Of a stretch of 64,000 bases of DNA, positions 11,797 to 22,831 are shown piece after piece. Position numbers and translations under genes: made by a program. The notes beneath the pieces are model-generated. The model saw nothing but the letters and a program-made list of their open reading frames with translations, was not told the DNA's origin and did not search any database. Position 1 is the first letter of the stretch. Each line of letters opens with the position of its first letter. Source of the DNA: Reticulitermes speratus (taxonomy: Eukaryota > Arthropoda > Insecta > Blattodea > Rhinotermitidae); the NCBI GenBank assembly GCA_021186555.1, contig JAJKFL010000007.1:186001-250000 (forward strand), in the 5' to 3' direction.

Positions 11797-11934
11797 AGTT
11801 TCATAAAAAGCGGAAAGTATATCCACCATTTAGCGATTATGGCCTTTACAATTAAGGCCATGGTCCGGTTGGTTAGTTCGGCATGTATCTGCTTGTGTCC
11901 CAGCAAACGTTCTACCTTCTATAGTGACTCACTT

Positions 11935-12124
11935 GTTTCGACTGAGCGTGGGGGGCCGCATCTTCCCCCGCCATCACACTCATCTCCACCCGCCCACCGG
12001 CCGGCCCGACAGCTGCAAGCGAGCATTGCAGTGCACGTCGACAGTGCGAGCGAGACAGTAGCCGGTCGTGAGTGCATCGTCCGCTATCCGAGCGCCAGCA
12101 ACACACGCCGCCATCTCCACACCT
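11935..12124 (+). promoter_or_regulatory. Candidate promoter and non-coding first exon of the host gene
   Basis: This stretch is clearly GC-rich and CpG-rich compared with its surroundings. It contains no ATG and ends at a donor-like CCT|GTAAGT (GTAAGT at 12125-12130). An alternative donor, GTC|GTGAGT, lies near 12067. A 5' untranslated exon is expected upstream because the start-codon exon at 19524 opens with a splice acceptor. The link between the two is inference: they are 7.4 kb apart on the same strand with no better candidate seen between. No TATA box is evident, and GCATTGCAGTGC near 12023 is only a weak initiator match. Confidence 0.4.
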
Positions 12125-12639
12125 GTAAGTACAAGTGCATTGACTCCTCACACAACCCATTAGCATTAACGTCTTTACAGAACGCCTGTTACAGTGACTT
12201 CGTTTGTTTGTGCGTATGTGTGACGGCCGCTGTAGACGTCTGTTCATGAAATTTGACATTGGGGGGAGTGTGACTAGTGTCAGGTAGTTACAGTCTTGGG
12301 TGAAATCAGACAGATATAACGAACACTTCACATAAACATCTGTGTGCATTTCTGGCGCGCCTCGAACTTAACTAGCAAGTAACCCGCTACATATTTATCA
12401 GGGCCAAAAGGGTTTGAGACCAAAGTTGTAGAGAAATATGGAACACACATTTTATGCCTGGCGTGCTTTTCTGCGTAAGTCTGATGTTTGTCGAGATGAT
12501 TAAACAAAAGCGAACCGACGCGCAAGTCTTTACACGAAAGCGTGTATTTCCTAGCGTGTGAGGTATGAAGTTGTCACTTCAGTAGCGTGAAGATTACAGC
12601 CTGCTGGAATGCGATGCTATGTAGTCTGGTACCAAAGTA

Positions 12640-12685
12640 CGAACGTTTCGGAAGAACCTGCTGCCTGCACCTTAAGCATGGAAGC
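12640..12685 (-). other. Degenerate Penelope-type repeat fragment
   Basis: It shares ACGTTTCGG followed by AACCTGCTGCCTGCACC with the other hairpin copies. The CTGANGA core is lost here. Confidence 0.4.
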
Positions 12686-12716
12686 TGGAGACAGCAGTTC
12701 GTGTTGTACGTTGGAT

Positions 12717-12886
12717 AACTTTCTGATTACAATACACGTAGTCACATCTCAGAAGACAATAACTTTCTGATTACAATACACGTAGTCACATCTCAGAAGA
12801 CAACTTTCTGATTACAATACACGTAGTCACATCTCAGAAGACAACTTTCTGATTACAATACACGTAGTCACATCTCAGAAGACAAT
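12717..12886. repeat. 41-44-bp tandem repeat, 4 copies
   Basis: Units contain TTCTGATTACAATACACGTA and then GTCACATCTCAGAAGACAA. Starts are 44, 41 and 41 bp apart. Confidence 0.95.
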
Positions 12887-13889
12887 CTCGATTTCCCATC
12901 TTACCTTCCGTCAAACTTAACGTGTGGGGGAAGCGTTTTATTCCTTGCTCCCACCCCCGCACCTCCCGGCATGGACGGCACAGCGGCAACAGAGAGTGTC
13001 ACAGACGTCGGTGGATGGCTCGAAGTGGGACAACGGACTGAGCAGAGTAACACCGGCAGTGCAGTTCTAGATTGTCGTGCGATTGACACTGGACAAGCTG
13101 CGTGCATCTTCGGGACAGACGGCGGCAGCAGGTTCCTCATGAACGTGGCAACCACCATAAGAGTACATGGTGTCATAGCCCTGAATGCCACAGCATAAAA
13201 GGAGTATGACGTCTAAAGGAAGATTTGTAAAGGAAGTTGTAAAGTTGTACGCGCAGCTAATTACATGTTTCTCGCCGTGGAGGGTTCGCGCCCAGGGGTT
13301 CGTGGTCGACGAAGTGGCACTGGGACTCATAACTTCTCTTTCCCCTCTGCCACTTGCCATGCCAGCAATGGGCCACCTGAGCCGCTGTGCCCAGCACAAG
13401 AGAATATAACATTTGTGCTGTGTATAAGCAATGCGGCCTGACAAAGGTTTACAGAGCAGTGCTGACCAAAAGTTCAGTGGCTGCTGTACTGCATCCGTGT
13501 TTGAACCTAAGACAAAAACAGTACTGGGAGACTACATAAAACTGCACAGTGAAGAGCTCCATAATTCGTACTTTCCATCAAGTAACACACAGCAGGAAGT
13601 GAGAACCATTGAACCAGATAGGAGATCGTTTTGGGAACAGGCGTAGATGGTAGGATTCTAACATGGATATCAGAGCATTAGGATGCGAGGCTGTGGGCTG
13701 AATTCAGCTGGCTGAGAACAGGAACCACATTGCGTGCGCTAGTTAACGCCAGCTTCATGACTAGCTCAGCAAGTAATAGCATGGAGTTAGTTACTGAGTT
13801 ACCTAAACGTATATACATGTTGCGCTCCGTGGCTCTTATAGAATTCAGTGCTTCTTTATCAAATTGATTTGGTTGTGTCGTAAGCTGGG
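12887..13889. other. Intronic stretch with no exon seen
   Basis: There is a moderately GC-rich part around 12920-13100, but no supported exon or transposon. Confidence 0.45.
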
Positions 13890-14135
13890 ACAACCGAACT
13901 AGGGCAGTGGGCACAATGACTAGGCTACGGGCTGGACAAACGACGAAGCGTGGTTCCATTCCCGGTAAGGGCAACAGATTTTTCCCATGTCCAAATCGCC
14001 CAGATTGGCCCTGAGGCCCACCCAGCTTCCTACTCACTGGGTACCGCAGGCTGTTTCCGCGAAGATAAAGCGGCCGAGGCGTGAAGCTGACCATTTACCA
14101 ACATGTAGTGTCGAGGTTAAGAGCGTAATTCACCC
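13890..14135 (+). mobile_element. SINE B, plus orientation
   Basis: Starts with a tRNA-like head (GGTTCCATTCCCGG resembles a B box), then GGCCCACCCAGCTTCC, AAAGCGGCCGAGGCGTGAAG, and the tail beginning TCGAGGTTAAG. All blocks are in the family's order. Confidence 0.75.
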
Positions 14136-15159
14136 TATGACTTCATGACCTGTAAAGGGAATATTCACCTCTTACCACAAGTAGGTTACAGTTATGCCCA
14201 CGAATACCGAATTAAAAAAAGTTGCCAGTGAAACTACTCCAAAGTAACTGTGAACGCCGAGGCGGCAAACACACGATTTGCACGATTCTTCATGAAACGC
14301 AATTAAAACAAAATATACGAAAATTCCAGCTAGAATAATCTTGAGAATCTTAAAAATAACCGAAAGTTCACAATATTTCCAAAGAACTGCTAAGTCTCAC
14401 AGAACTACGACGACAGGAATGTCTGAAAGTTCCTTGTCCCTTGCTTCCAGGTACGATTGAACGTGAGAGAATGCCGAAATTGGGAAACAGAAGGGTGAAA
14501 TGATAGATGTCATGTGGCTGACGTTTCGGGAATACCTGCTGCACTTGAGTAGTCCTGACAACCTCGTTTCGCTCTACTGATTTTGTACGAACTAGAAAGA
14601 ATTGGAAAACTGATAATATGGCACTTGAAGCGACTTGACACTCGCAAGTTTGTCGCCCTTCGAAACATGTCGTACTTAATTCATATCTTGAACTATACTA
14701 TAAATAATTCTGATGAAAATAAATTAGAACAAATTATAGAAAACCTACAAAGCCACCTAGAAGAGGGAAACAGCAGGTTTCTCCGTAATATTTGTCATTA
14801 TCTAGCAGGCAATACGATGCCACATCCCAAAAGTTCGTCAATCGAAATTTTGCTTACGGTTTGCATTATTTTGTGAACATTTACTAAGAAAATGTATTGC
14901 TTGTGGACACGAACTAGCGTAAGTAAACACTGCAATAAGGAAGGAAAGCTGAGTCTAAAGGCCTCCTGTAGAGGCTAGATGGCGGGCCGTAGGTTAAGGA
15001 CCTCTGAAAACACTGCAAGAATGTGATTGTATGGACCAGACAGAGCTGCCTGCATGCCGCATGTGATAGAAACAAAGCATTATTCAAGCAATCCTGTTCT
15101 GTTTTTACTATTTCCATGGTGTCTCAGCTTTTTCAAGGCAGAATTTAATCTACATAACA

Positions 15160-15160
<1 letters not shown>
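14136..15160. other. Intronic stretch with a weak Penelope-type fragment
   Basis: ACGTTTCGGGAATACCTGCT at about 14521 matches the dispersed hairpin family weakly. A 97-codon open frame follows at 14583-14876 but has no domain, no splice context and low-complexity composition. Confidence 0.45.

Positions 15161-15202
<42 letters not shown>
15161..15202. repeat. TAA trinucleotide microsatellite
   Basis: About 13 TAA units, followed directly by two copies of a unit of about 31 bp containing CTTAAGTTCCTG (to about 15268). Confidence 0.93.
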
Positions 15203-15504
15203 GCTTAAGTTCCTGCCTTACAGTAAGCACGGTGCTTAAGTTCCTGTCTTACAGTAAACACGGTGCTTTTCAGTTACAAAGGTCAACCAGTTAGGCCTAC
15301 TGCTGTTTAATCGCTGTTTGTCGTGAAAATCGTACAAAACACATAAGTGTAGTCTGTGGACAAAATGCTAGTTTCTGCATGTTACTGCAGATAGCAAAGT
15401 GCAGTAACCACTGCGAAGTGACGTCCATCCAAACTGTATCTAAACATTTAGTTCCTACCTCACAGAGAACAGTGACTGTAACCATTATGTGAGGAGCCTT
15501 CTAA

Positions 15505-15615
15505 AATGTGTACCGGGGTTATCTACCGGGAGTAAAGCAGCCAGGGCGTGGCACTGACCACCCACCCCCATCTACCGCCGAGGTTAGGCATGAATGGAGC
15601 CATACTTCTGCTCCC
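15505..15615 (+). mobile_element. SINE B 3' fragment
   Basis: Contains GGGAGTAAAGCAGCCAGGGC, then the CACTGACCACCCACC and CGAGGTTAGG blocks. The tRNA-like head is missing. Confidence 0.6.
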
Positions 15616-15690
15616 TTGGTGTTCAGCATGGCACGCTATGGCGACACCTTTTACACCTTTTCTTCCATAAAGATTTTATTTCGCTGTCTG

Positions 15691-15900
15691 ACATTGTGAT
15701 GGCAGGTCGCGCGGCACTTAACATTGTGATGGCAGGTCGCGCGGCACTTAACATTGTGTTGACAGGTCGCGCGGCACTTAACATTGTGATGGCAGGTCGC
15801 GCGGCACTTAACATTGTGTTGACAGGTCGCGCGGCACTTAACATTGTGATGGCAGGTCGCGCGGCACTTAACATTGTGTTGACAGGTCGCGCGGCACTTA
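15691..15900. repeat. 30-bp minisatellite, 7 copies
   Basis: Exactly seven 30-bp units, ACATTGTGATGGCAGGTCGC followed by GCGGCACTTA. GTGATGG and GTGTTGA variants occur in the order d-d-t-d-t-d-t, so a 60-bp pair was probably duplicated. Confidence 0.96.
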
Positions 15901-16878
15901 ACCTCTCAACCGTTCGAAGACCACATTTAATTTACGCTGTTTGTCGCTGTTTATCATGAATATCGTGTTAAAGACGTCCGTACAGTAGAGACATTTGCAT
16001 TGTTAAAGTACGGGGTGACAAATAGCAGCCCTTTAAAACCACAGTCACTACGACGCCATGTCGTATCATTGAGGTGCATCTGGACTTTTGCACCGTCGGA
16101 CCTTGTCAGTTCGTCATAGCATTTAATTTACAGGGGGTCACACTTTTTGTTGTTCGCAAATTTAGATATGTTATAGAATGTCATGAATATTATTAGGGTC
16201 TGTGATCGTTTGTTATTGTATTTCACTGAAGATTTATTCATACTTTGGCGGTGCTTCTGTGTTAAATTTTTCGGTCATGACGTCAAAGTAACACCATCGA
16301 AATATTTTATAATTGATGACCTATAAACAATATTTTGTACACTATTTGTAGATATATTCATAATTTGTGTATGTACGTATATGTATATATCTTTGTCTAA
16401 TCTATGTTCATATATTATCTCCTTTAACTGCAAACGGAATAATTACCTCTTGATTTCCTAAGAACATCAAGCACATTAGCAACATAACACACACTCACAA
16501 CAGTCGATCTTATAGGCTTACACAAGGAGGTAACAGTAAAGCTATCCCATTACAGGCCTGGACAGGCCCTTAGGCCTCCAGGAGGTTGAGGCTCCCAGAA
16601 TGTCTAGATAACCGGCACATTAAGGTGGTAAGGTTGTCAGCCCTACGCACCGGCCGCCTTTATCCCCCAGGAGTTACACAAAGACGGTTTACTCAAATGT
16701 CTGTGTTGAGGCGCAATTTAAATAGCGGGAAAGAGAATTATGCAAATTATACGTGCCAGTTTTGAGAACAAATTGTGTTCCAAATAATTCACACTCTCTT
16801 CTTGTATTTCCTTCTGTATATTTACAGACATTCACAGAATGGAAGAACCAATGTGTTAAAAAAATAATGTTCGCTAGC
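15901..16878. other. Intronic stretch with a possible SINE body at 16600-16680
   Basis: CCTACGCACCGGCCGCCTTT at about 16641 followed by ATCCCCCAGG resembles the central SINE B block, but too little remains to be sure. The rest is AT-rich and unrecognised. Confidence 0.4.
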
Positions 16879-17400
16879 TAATGCCCTACTGTCTACAGTT
16901 AATGCCCTACTGTCTACAGCTAATGCCCTACTGTCTACAGCTAATGCTCTACTGTCTACAGCTAATGCCCTTCTGTCTACAGCTAATACCCTTCTGTCTA
17001 CAGCTAATACCCTACTGTCTACAGCTAATGGCCTACTGTCTACAGCTAATGCCCTTCTGTCTACAGCTAATACCCTACTGTCTACAGTTAATACCCTTCT
17101 GTCTACAGCTAATAACCTACTGTCTACAGCTAATACCCTACTGTCTAGAGCTAATATCCTACTGTCTACAGCTAATGCCCTACTGTCTACAGCTAATGCC
17201 CTACTGTCTACAGCTAATGCCCTACTGTCTACACCTAATACCCTTCTGTCTACAGCTAATACCCTACTGTCTACAGCTAATGCCCTACTGTCTACAGCTA
17301 ATGTCCTACTGTCTACGGCTAATACCCTACTGTCTACAGCTAATGCCCTACTGTCTAAAGCTAATGCCCTACTGTCTACAGCTAATGCCCTACTGTCTAC
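16879..17400. repeat. 21-bp minisatellite, about 25 copies
   Basis: The unit is TAATGCCCTACTGTCTACAG plus C. Variants include ATACCC and CTTCTG. The 21-bp period keeps frames open on both strands; the resulting seven-residue peptides have no known domain. Confidence 0.97.
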
Positions 17401-17529
17401 GTACCTTGTGGCTAAACACACCGTAATGACACTCTTGCAGCGAAACTTTTTTTTACGAGAGCAGCGTGAAGCACGCGAGATTTCAAGCTTCCGCCGTGGT
17501 GTACTTGAGGCCTTAGCTCTTCTAGGACG

Positions 17530-17635
17530 TTGCTCAGAGTAGGTTTTAGTTGATTACCTACGTTTCGGGACAACATCGGTACCATCTTTAAAGGTCAAGC
17601 TGCTTGACCCTGAAGATGAACAGTGACTGTTTGAC
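17530..17635. other. Penelope-type hairpin fragment
   Basis: CTACGTTTCGGGACAACATC at about 17568 is followed by AAAGGTCAAGC and, inverted, GCTTGACCCTGAAGATG. CTTCTAGGACGTTG at about 17519 corresponds to the CTTCTGGGATGTT end of the better copy at 42847. I see it as a decayed member of the same family. Confidence 0.5.
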
Positions 17636-18093
17636 GAACGGTATGTAGACAGATGTTCAGACCGCTATCTCAGTCTGCTACTGGGAAGGTCAGCTAAGAA
17701 AATCCTCGATTATCTTAAGTCTGGTTTTGTTTACGGAGACCGATCAAATACGGTTTTCCAAGCTTATCCTTTAAATAAATTCTCACTTCAGCACTTCACG
17801 TGCGCGTGCAATACAATCGGAACTCGCTGGTCAATTCGCAATGCCACCAGCCTTACAGCGGCCTATGCTAGTTGTTAACTGTCTAAAGGTATCACGAACA
17901 TAAGACGAACACAGCTACAAACAAGTTTTTATTTGCGAAAAAGGGATTGCTCAAGAAAGCGCGAAGTGTTTTATGAAGCCTTTGACTGTCAACATTTGAA
18001 CTACACTAACTGTGCTGCGAGCCCCAGGCCGGGCCCACACAGAGCTGTGTCAGCACACAACAGTGCCAGTTGCAATAAAGGTAGTATTAGTAT
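17636..18093. other. Intronic stretch with no exon seen
   Basis: Nothing recognised. Confidence 0.5.
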
Positions 18094-18103
18094 TAGTAAT
18101 ATT

Positions 18104-18339
18104 GCCGATCCCAGTGGCCGCGCGGTCTAAGGCGTAGGTCTAGGGCCGCTCGCTTACTGGGATTGTGAGTTCGAATCCAACCTAGGGCATGGATGTCTGT
18201 CTGTTGTGAGTGTCTCTGCAGCATCCCTCGTCCAGAGGAGTCCTACCGAGTGTGGTGTGTCTAAAAAGTGTGATCATGAAGCCTCGAAAAATGAGGCGGC
18301 CTAGGCCCCCAAGGGGCTGTCGAGCCATTGAAAAAAAAA
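18104..18339 (+). mobile_element. SINE A, complete copy with target-site duplication
   Basis: A 236-bp element with a tRNA-derived head: the A-box region is GTGGCCGCGCGGTCTAAGG and the B box is AGTTCGAATCC. The body carries GAGGAGTCCTACCGAGTGTG, and a poly(A) tail sits at 18331-18339. It is flanked by a perfect 10-bp duplication TAGTAATATT at 18094-18103 and 18340-18349. The structure is a retroposed copy that is not very old. Two more copies lie in reverse at 50405 and 61838. Confidence 0.93.
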
Positions 18340-18444
18340 TAGTAATATTATGCTTTATTGTCCCCAAAGCATACGATGCCACTGCGCGCCACTGACTTCA
18401 GGCCGGCCACAATTCGAAACTTTCTTTACAGCTGTCAGAACTGT

Positions 18445-19491
18445 GTTGTACGTATGTGACACAAATGTTGTACGTATGTGACACAAATGTTGTACGTATG
18501 TGACACAAATGTTGTACGTATGTGACACAAATGTTGTACGTATGTGACACAAATGTTGTACGTATGTGACACAAATGTTGTACGTATGTGACACAAATGT
18601 TGTACGTATGTGACACAAATGTTGTACGTATGTGACACAAATGTTGTACGTATGTGACACAAATGTTGTACGTATGTGACACAAATGTTGTACGTATGTG
18701 ACACAAATGTTGTACGTATGTGACACAAATGTTGTACGTATGTGACACATTGTTGTACGTATGTGACACAAATGTTGTACGTATGTGACACAAATGTTGT
18801 ACGTATGTGACACAAATGTTGTACGTATGTGACACATTGTTGTACGTATGTGACAAATGTTGTACGTATGGGACACAAATGTACGTATGTGACACAAATG
18901 TTGTACGTATGTGACACAAATGTTGTACGTATGTGACACAAATGTTGTACGTATGTGACAAATGTTGTACGTATGTGACACAAATGTTGTACGTATGTGG
19001 CACAAATGTTGTACGTATGACACAAATCTTGTACGTATGTGACAAATCTTGTACGTATGTGACACAAATGTTGTACGTATGTGACACAAATGTTGTACGT
19101 ATGTGACACAAATGTTGTACGTATGTGACACAAATGTTGTACGTATGTGACACAAATGTTGTACGTATGTGACACAAATGTTGTACGTATGTGACACAAA
19201 TGTTGTACGTATGTGACAAATGTTGTACGTATGTGACACAAATGTTGTACGTATGTGACACAAATGTTGTACGTATGTGACACAAATGTTGTACGTATGT
19301 GACACAAATGTTGTACGTATGTGACACAAATGTTGTACGTATGTGACACAAATGTTGTACGTATGTGACACAAATGTTGTACGTATGTGACACAAATGTT
19401 GTACGTATGTGACACAAATGTTGTACGTATGTGACACAAATGTTGTACGTATGTGACACAAATGTTGTACGTATGTGACACAAATGTTGTA
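18445..19491. repeat. 22-bp minisatellite, about 48 copies, ending next to a splice acceptor
   Basis: The unit is GTTGTACGTATGTGACACAA plus AT, a 22-bp period, with a few shortened units in the middle (about 18740-19060). All three minus frames are open across it, giving long spurious frames. The array stops at 19491, 32 bp before the start-exon acceptor junction at 19523. Confidence 0.98.
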
Positions 19492-19523
19492 GTCGCTATC
19501 ATGACTTTCTTTCCACATTGCAG

Positions 19524-19625
19524 CCGTTGTGCCATAATCGAGGCGTCACCATGGCAACGATGATGGACGCCCCTGTGACGGTGACGTCCAGTCCAAGCGG
19601 AGGATCTCGTCTTGCACAGATGCAA
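19524..19625 (+). CDS. Start-codon exon of the host gene (coding part 19551-19625)
   Basis: What is seen: an acceptor with a pyrimidine-rich run (CTTTCTTTCCACATTGCAG ending at 19523), 27 bases of leader, the start context GTCACCATGG at 19551, 25 codons, and the donor CAA|GTGAGT at 19626. The encoded N-terminus is MATMMDAPVTVTSSPSGG followed by SRLAQMQ. The exon ends in phase 0, and the next supported coding exon (55075) also begins in phase 0; across the junction the sequence reads SRLAQMQ-ARFQQKQMQEKE, one continuous Gln/Lys-rich helix. The product is probably cytoplasmic: no signal peptide or membrane segment is seen. The pairing of the two exons across a 35-kb intron is inference, but splice sites, phase and composition all agree. 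Other exons may lie between. Confidence 0.75.
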
Positions 19626-19631
19626 GTGAGT

Positions 19632-20377
19632 TGTATGAAACACAGTGCTGTCATTGCGTGTTCATTTGCCGTATTTATAGAAACAGCTGCGAAAACTTTC
19701 GAGTCGCCATGTTGTCGATAGTAAGTCTGCAGAAGCAACAACAGTCAAAGTACAAGCAGTGTGACATTGAGCCACGAATTACTGTGACCAGGCGTAACCT
19801 GTTTGGTGCTACACCGTGGCACTTGCATGCCTGCGTGTTATTTGTTACGGAAATATCTGGGAAGTTCCATTTTTTCTACGACTTCTTCCATTGTAAAATT
19901 TAACGTGGAACAAATGTTAGGATATTAAAATCTTCTAACATGTTGTTTGTATTTGTTAGAAATATTTTATAGATTAACAGTATATTGTCAACTTATGAAA
20001 TATCGCATTACTTTGTGCCTCGTTAGAATATCCATAATTTTTGCATATTCTAAATATTGTAAATAAATTCCTGAAAAGATGGAAGAGGTAGGTGCACCAC
20101 TGCTAGACCCTTAGACAAACATTTAACTGGCAAAACGCCATTTTATATGAACTTGGAACATTCGTCATACAACGTTTAGAACTTCCTACTCCCCCTTCTT
20201 ACGCATTTGATGTTAAAAGCTCTTTAACTTTAATAAATTATCTACAAGTAATACTGTGTGAAGAAGACTTAAAGCTGGTGTATTTCGGTATTTGCAATGT
20301 GGACACAAACATGCCGACATATCAGCTGACGAATATCATTAGTATGTTGCTGGAAAGAAAAGGAATTTGAAAATATA
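19632..20377. other. Intronic stretch, AT-rich, no exon seen
   Basis: Nothing recognised before the left mariner end. Confidence 0.5.
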
Positions 20378-21683
20378 CGTGGGTCGTTCAAATTTAAACG
20401 AGAATTTAGTTCCCTCTCGAGCACAAATCAACTTGTATGAACGTGCTTGCGCTGACAAGTTGTGACACGTTAAACTTGCAACCCACACTAGTCGGGTCCC
20501 TCTCTGCCTCAACCATCAGGTGCAATCAAGATGGCAGTGCAAGCAGTACCAGCAGTGTTGCGCAGCGTATAATTATCAAATTTCTCACGAAGGAAGGTGT
20601 CATTCCTTCTGAAATCTTTACCAGGCTTCAAGCACAGTTTGGGGATGAATGTTTGTCACAGCCAAGGGTGTTCAGTTGGGCGAAATCATTTCGAGAAGGA
20701 CGAGACCCGTGTTGAAAATGAACCTCACGCTCGGTGACCAAGAACTTCTGTCAATCCAGACAACGTTTTGAAAATTGGTGAACTTATTCGGGCTAATCGT
20801 CGCATAACTGTTCTTGAACTGTCACAGGAAGTAGGAATTAGTGTAGGGAGTGTTGAAGAAATTCTGCACAACAAGTTGAAAGTCAGTAAAGTGAGCGCAA
20901 GGTGGGTCCCACGGCTCCTGTCACCGGAGCACAGGGAAAGACGTTTAGTGGCCGTTACTCAACTTTTGCAACGATACGAGAGAGAAGGAGCCGAATTTTT
21001 GGACTCAGTTGTGACCTGTGATGAGACCTGGGTCCACTACTTCACTCCTGAATCAAAAAGAGCAAGCAAGCAGTGCAAACACCCATTCTCCACCCCCCCC
21101 CCCCCCCCAAAAAAAAAAAGCGAAAGCAATTCTTTCAGCGGGGAAGATCATGACTGCTGTGTTCTGGGATTCGAAGGGTATCATTCACCTGGACTTTCTC
21201 ACTGGTCAAAAAACCGTCAATGCGCAGTACTATTCAACTATGCTGAATGAAAAAGTGAAGTCGGCAATCCACTTAAAGGGAAGAAAAAGGCAGGATTCAG
21301 TTTGCTTCCTCCAAGACAATGTTCGTCCTCACACTGCAGCTTTAACGATGGCAACTCCACCGAAACTGAAGTGGGATGTCCTGCCTCATCCACCGTACAG
21401 TCCAGACTTAGCTCCATCTGATTATCATTTGTTTGGACCAATGAAGAGGGTTTTAGAAGGCAAGAGATTCCGGAATAATGGTGAGGTCATTGCAGCTGTG
21501 CAAAGTTGGATACACAAGCAACCGAAAACCATCTTTGAAACTGTAATTAAGAAGCTTCCAGAACGTTCGCACAAGTGTACGGCAGTCAACAGGGACTGCA
21601 TTGAAAAGTAGTGTGTAATAGTTTTCCATTTAATTGTCAAAGTTTTTAGAAACGAATTCTCGTTTAAATTTGAACGACCTTAG
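20378..21683 (+). mobile_element. Mariner-family DNA transposon, about full length, decayed
   Basis: A 1306-bp element flanked by TA dinucleotides (20376-20377 and 21684-21685). Terminal inverted repeats: the left end has GGTCGTTCAAATTTAAACGA and the right end its reverse complement, about 28 bp in all with a few mismatches. Size, TA target and coding content fit the mariner family of the Tc1/mariner group. It lies inside intron 2, in the same orientation as the host gene. Confidence 0.95.
20437..21611 (+). pseudogene. Mariner transposase, DD34D type, broken by two frame changes
   Basis: The enzyme would cut and rejoin DNA at the element's ends in the nucleus. The N-terminal helix-turn-helix part reads RIIIKFLTKEGVIPSEIF through FREGRD (to about 20712). 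The middle part resumes in another frame with KIGELIRANRRITVLELSQE and the first catalytic motif CDETWVHYF. The C-terminal part in the third frame has QDNVRPHTA and SPDLAPSDYHLFG. Counting from the Asp of QDN to the Asp of SDYH gives 34 residues between, the mariner DD34D spacing. One frame change lies near 20705-20735. The other is in a C16-A11 homopolymer tract at 21093-21119. The start is uncertain; ATGGCAGTGCAAGC at 20531 is a better family-like start than 20437. Inactive as it stands. Confidence 0.93.
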
Positions 21684-21685
21684 TA

Positions 21686-22042
21686 GAAGTCAATAAATAA
21701 TTAGTAGTCGTAAAATTATATTGATCAATGTTATTTTGAATATAATGGCTTGCAATATATACGAAGAGCGAGTACAATTTTCGCAACATCGTATTGAAAT
21801 GGACACGCTGTGGGTCCCATTAACGAAATTACGGACGTACCACACATAACTAAGGAAGGTCGACACATGAATAAATTTCAAAACTTTTCTGTGTACTTGG
21901 AAACACCGCAAAACGTCTAAATAAATGACAAATGCCCCACAAAAGCAAGCCCCCTTCTTGATGTGTTAATTCACGGCACGCTGCACAGGTGACACGGCCT
22001 GTAGTGTATAACAAGCAAAATGGGTCAGTGTGAGGTCAACGC
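21686..22042. other. Intronic stretch, no exon seen
   Basis: Nothing recognised. Confidence 0.5.
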
Positions 22043-22831
22043 GTTGGCAGAACCACGAGGTGCAGACGGGGGGACTGTGTCAATAAGCAGACACTGTAAA
22101 TGTAATGTAGAGCACATGAGTAGTAAAATGTGTTTTATTGTGTTGGCAGAACCACGAGGTGCAGACGGGGGGACTGTGTCAATAAGCAGACACTGTAAAT
22201 GTAATGTAGAGCACATGAGTAGTAAAATGTGTTTTATTGTGTTGGCAGAACCACGAGGTGCAGACGGGGGGACTGTGTCAATAAGCAGACACTGTAAATG
22301 TAATGTAGAGCACATGAGTAGTAAAATGTGTTTTATTGTGTTGGCAGAACCACGAGGTGCAGACGGGGGGACTGTGTCAATAAGCAGACACTGTAAATGT
22401 AATGTAGAGCACATGAGTAGTAAAATGTGTTTTATTGTGTTGGCAGAACCACGAGGTGCAGACGGGGGACTGTGTCAATAAGCAGACACTGTAAATGTAA
22501 TGTAGAGCACATGAGTAGTAAAATGTGTTTTATTGTGTTGGCAGAACCACGAGGTGCAGACGGGGGGACTGTGTCAATAAGCAGACACTGTAAATGTAAT
22601 GTAGAGCACATGAGTAGTAAAATGTGTTTTATTGTGTTGGCAGAACCACGAGGTGCAGAAGGGGGGACTGTGTCAATAAGCAGACACTGTAAATGTAATG
22701 TAGAGCACATGAGTAGTAAAATGTGTTTTATTGTGTTGGCAGAACCACGAGGTGCAGACGGGGGACTGTGTCAATAAGCAGACACTGTAAATGTAATGTA
22801 GAGCACATGAGTAGTAAAATGTGTTTTATTT
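22043..22831. repeat. 99-bp tandem repeat, 8 copies
   Basis: Units start GTTGGCAGAACCACGAGGTG and end AAAATGTGTTTTATTGT. Starts at 22043, 22142, 22241, 22340, 22439, 22537, 22636 and 22735. The fifth and eighth units each lack one G in the G run after GCAGAC, which breaks the otherwise open 33-codon frame. Copies are nearly identical, so the expansion is recent. Confidence 0.97.

Larger units (their letters stand above)
12125..19523 (+). other. Proposed intron 1 (7.4 kb)
   Basis: It runs from GTAAGT to the acceptor TTCCACATTGCAG at 19511-19523. It contains five tandem arrays, a complete SINE A, SINE B copies and Penelope-type fragments, each listed separately. The 5' boundary is less certain than the 3' boundary. 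Confidence 0.4.

Noticed and set aside
14583-14876. 97-codon frame as a small gene
   Set aside because: No recognised domain, no splice or promoter context, and AT-rich composition like the surrounding intron.
18355-19643. Three overlapping minus frames of 361-402 codons
   Set aside because: They are the 22-bp array read in three frames and run against the splice-supported exon on the plus strand.
19631-19903. 90-codon frame just after the start exon
   Set aside because: It begins after the GTGAGT donor, has no domain, and is best read as intron.
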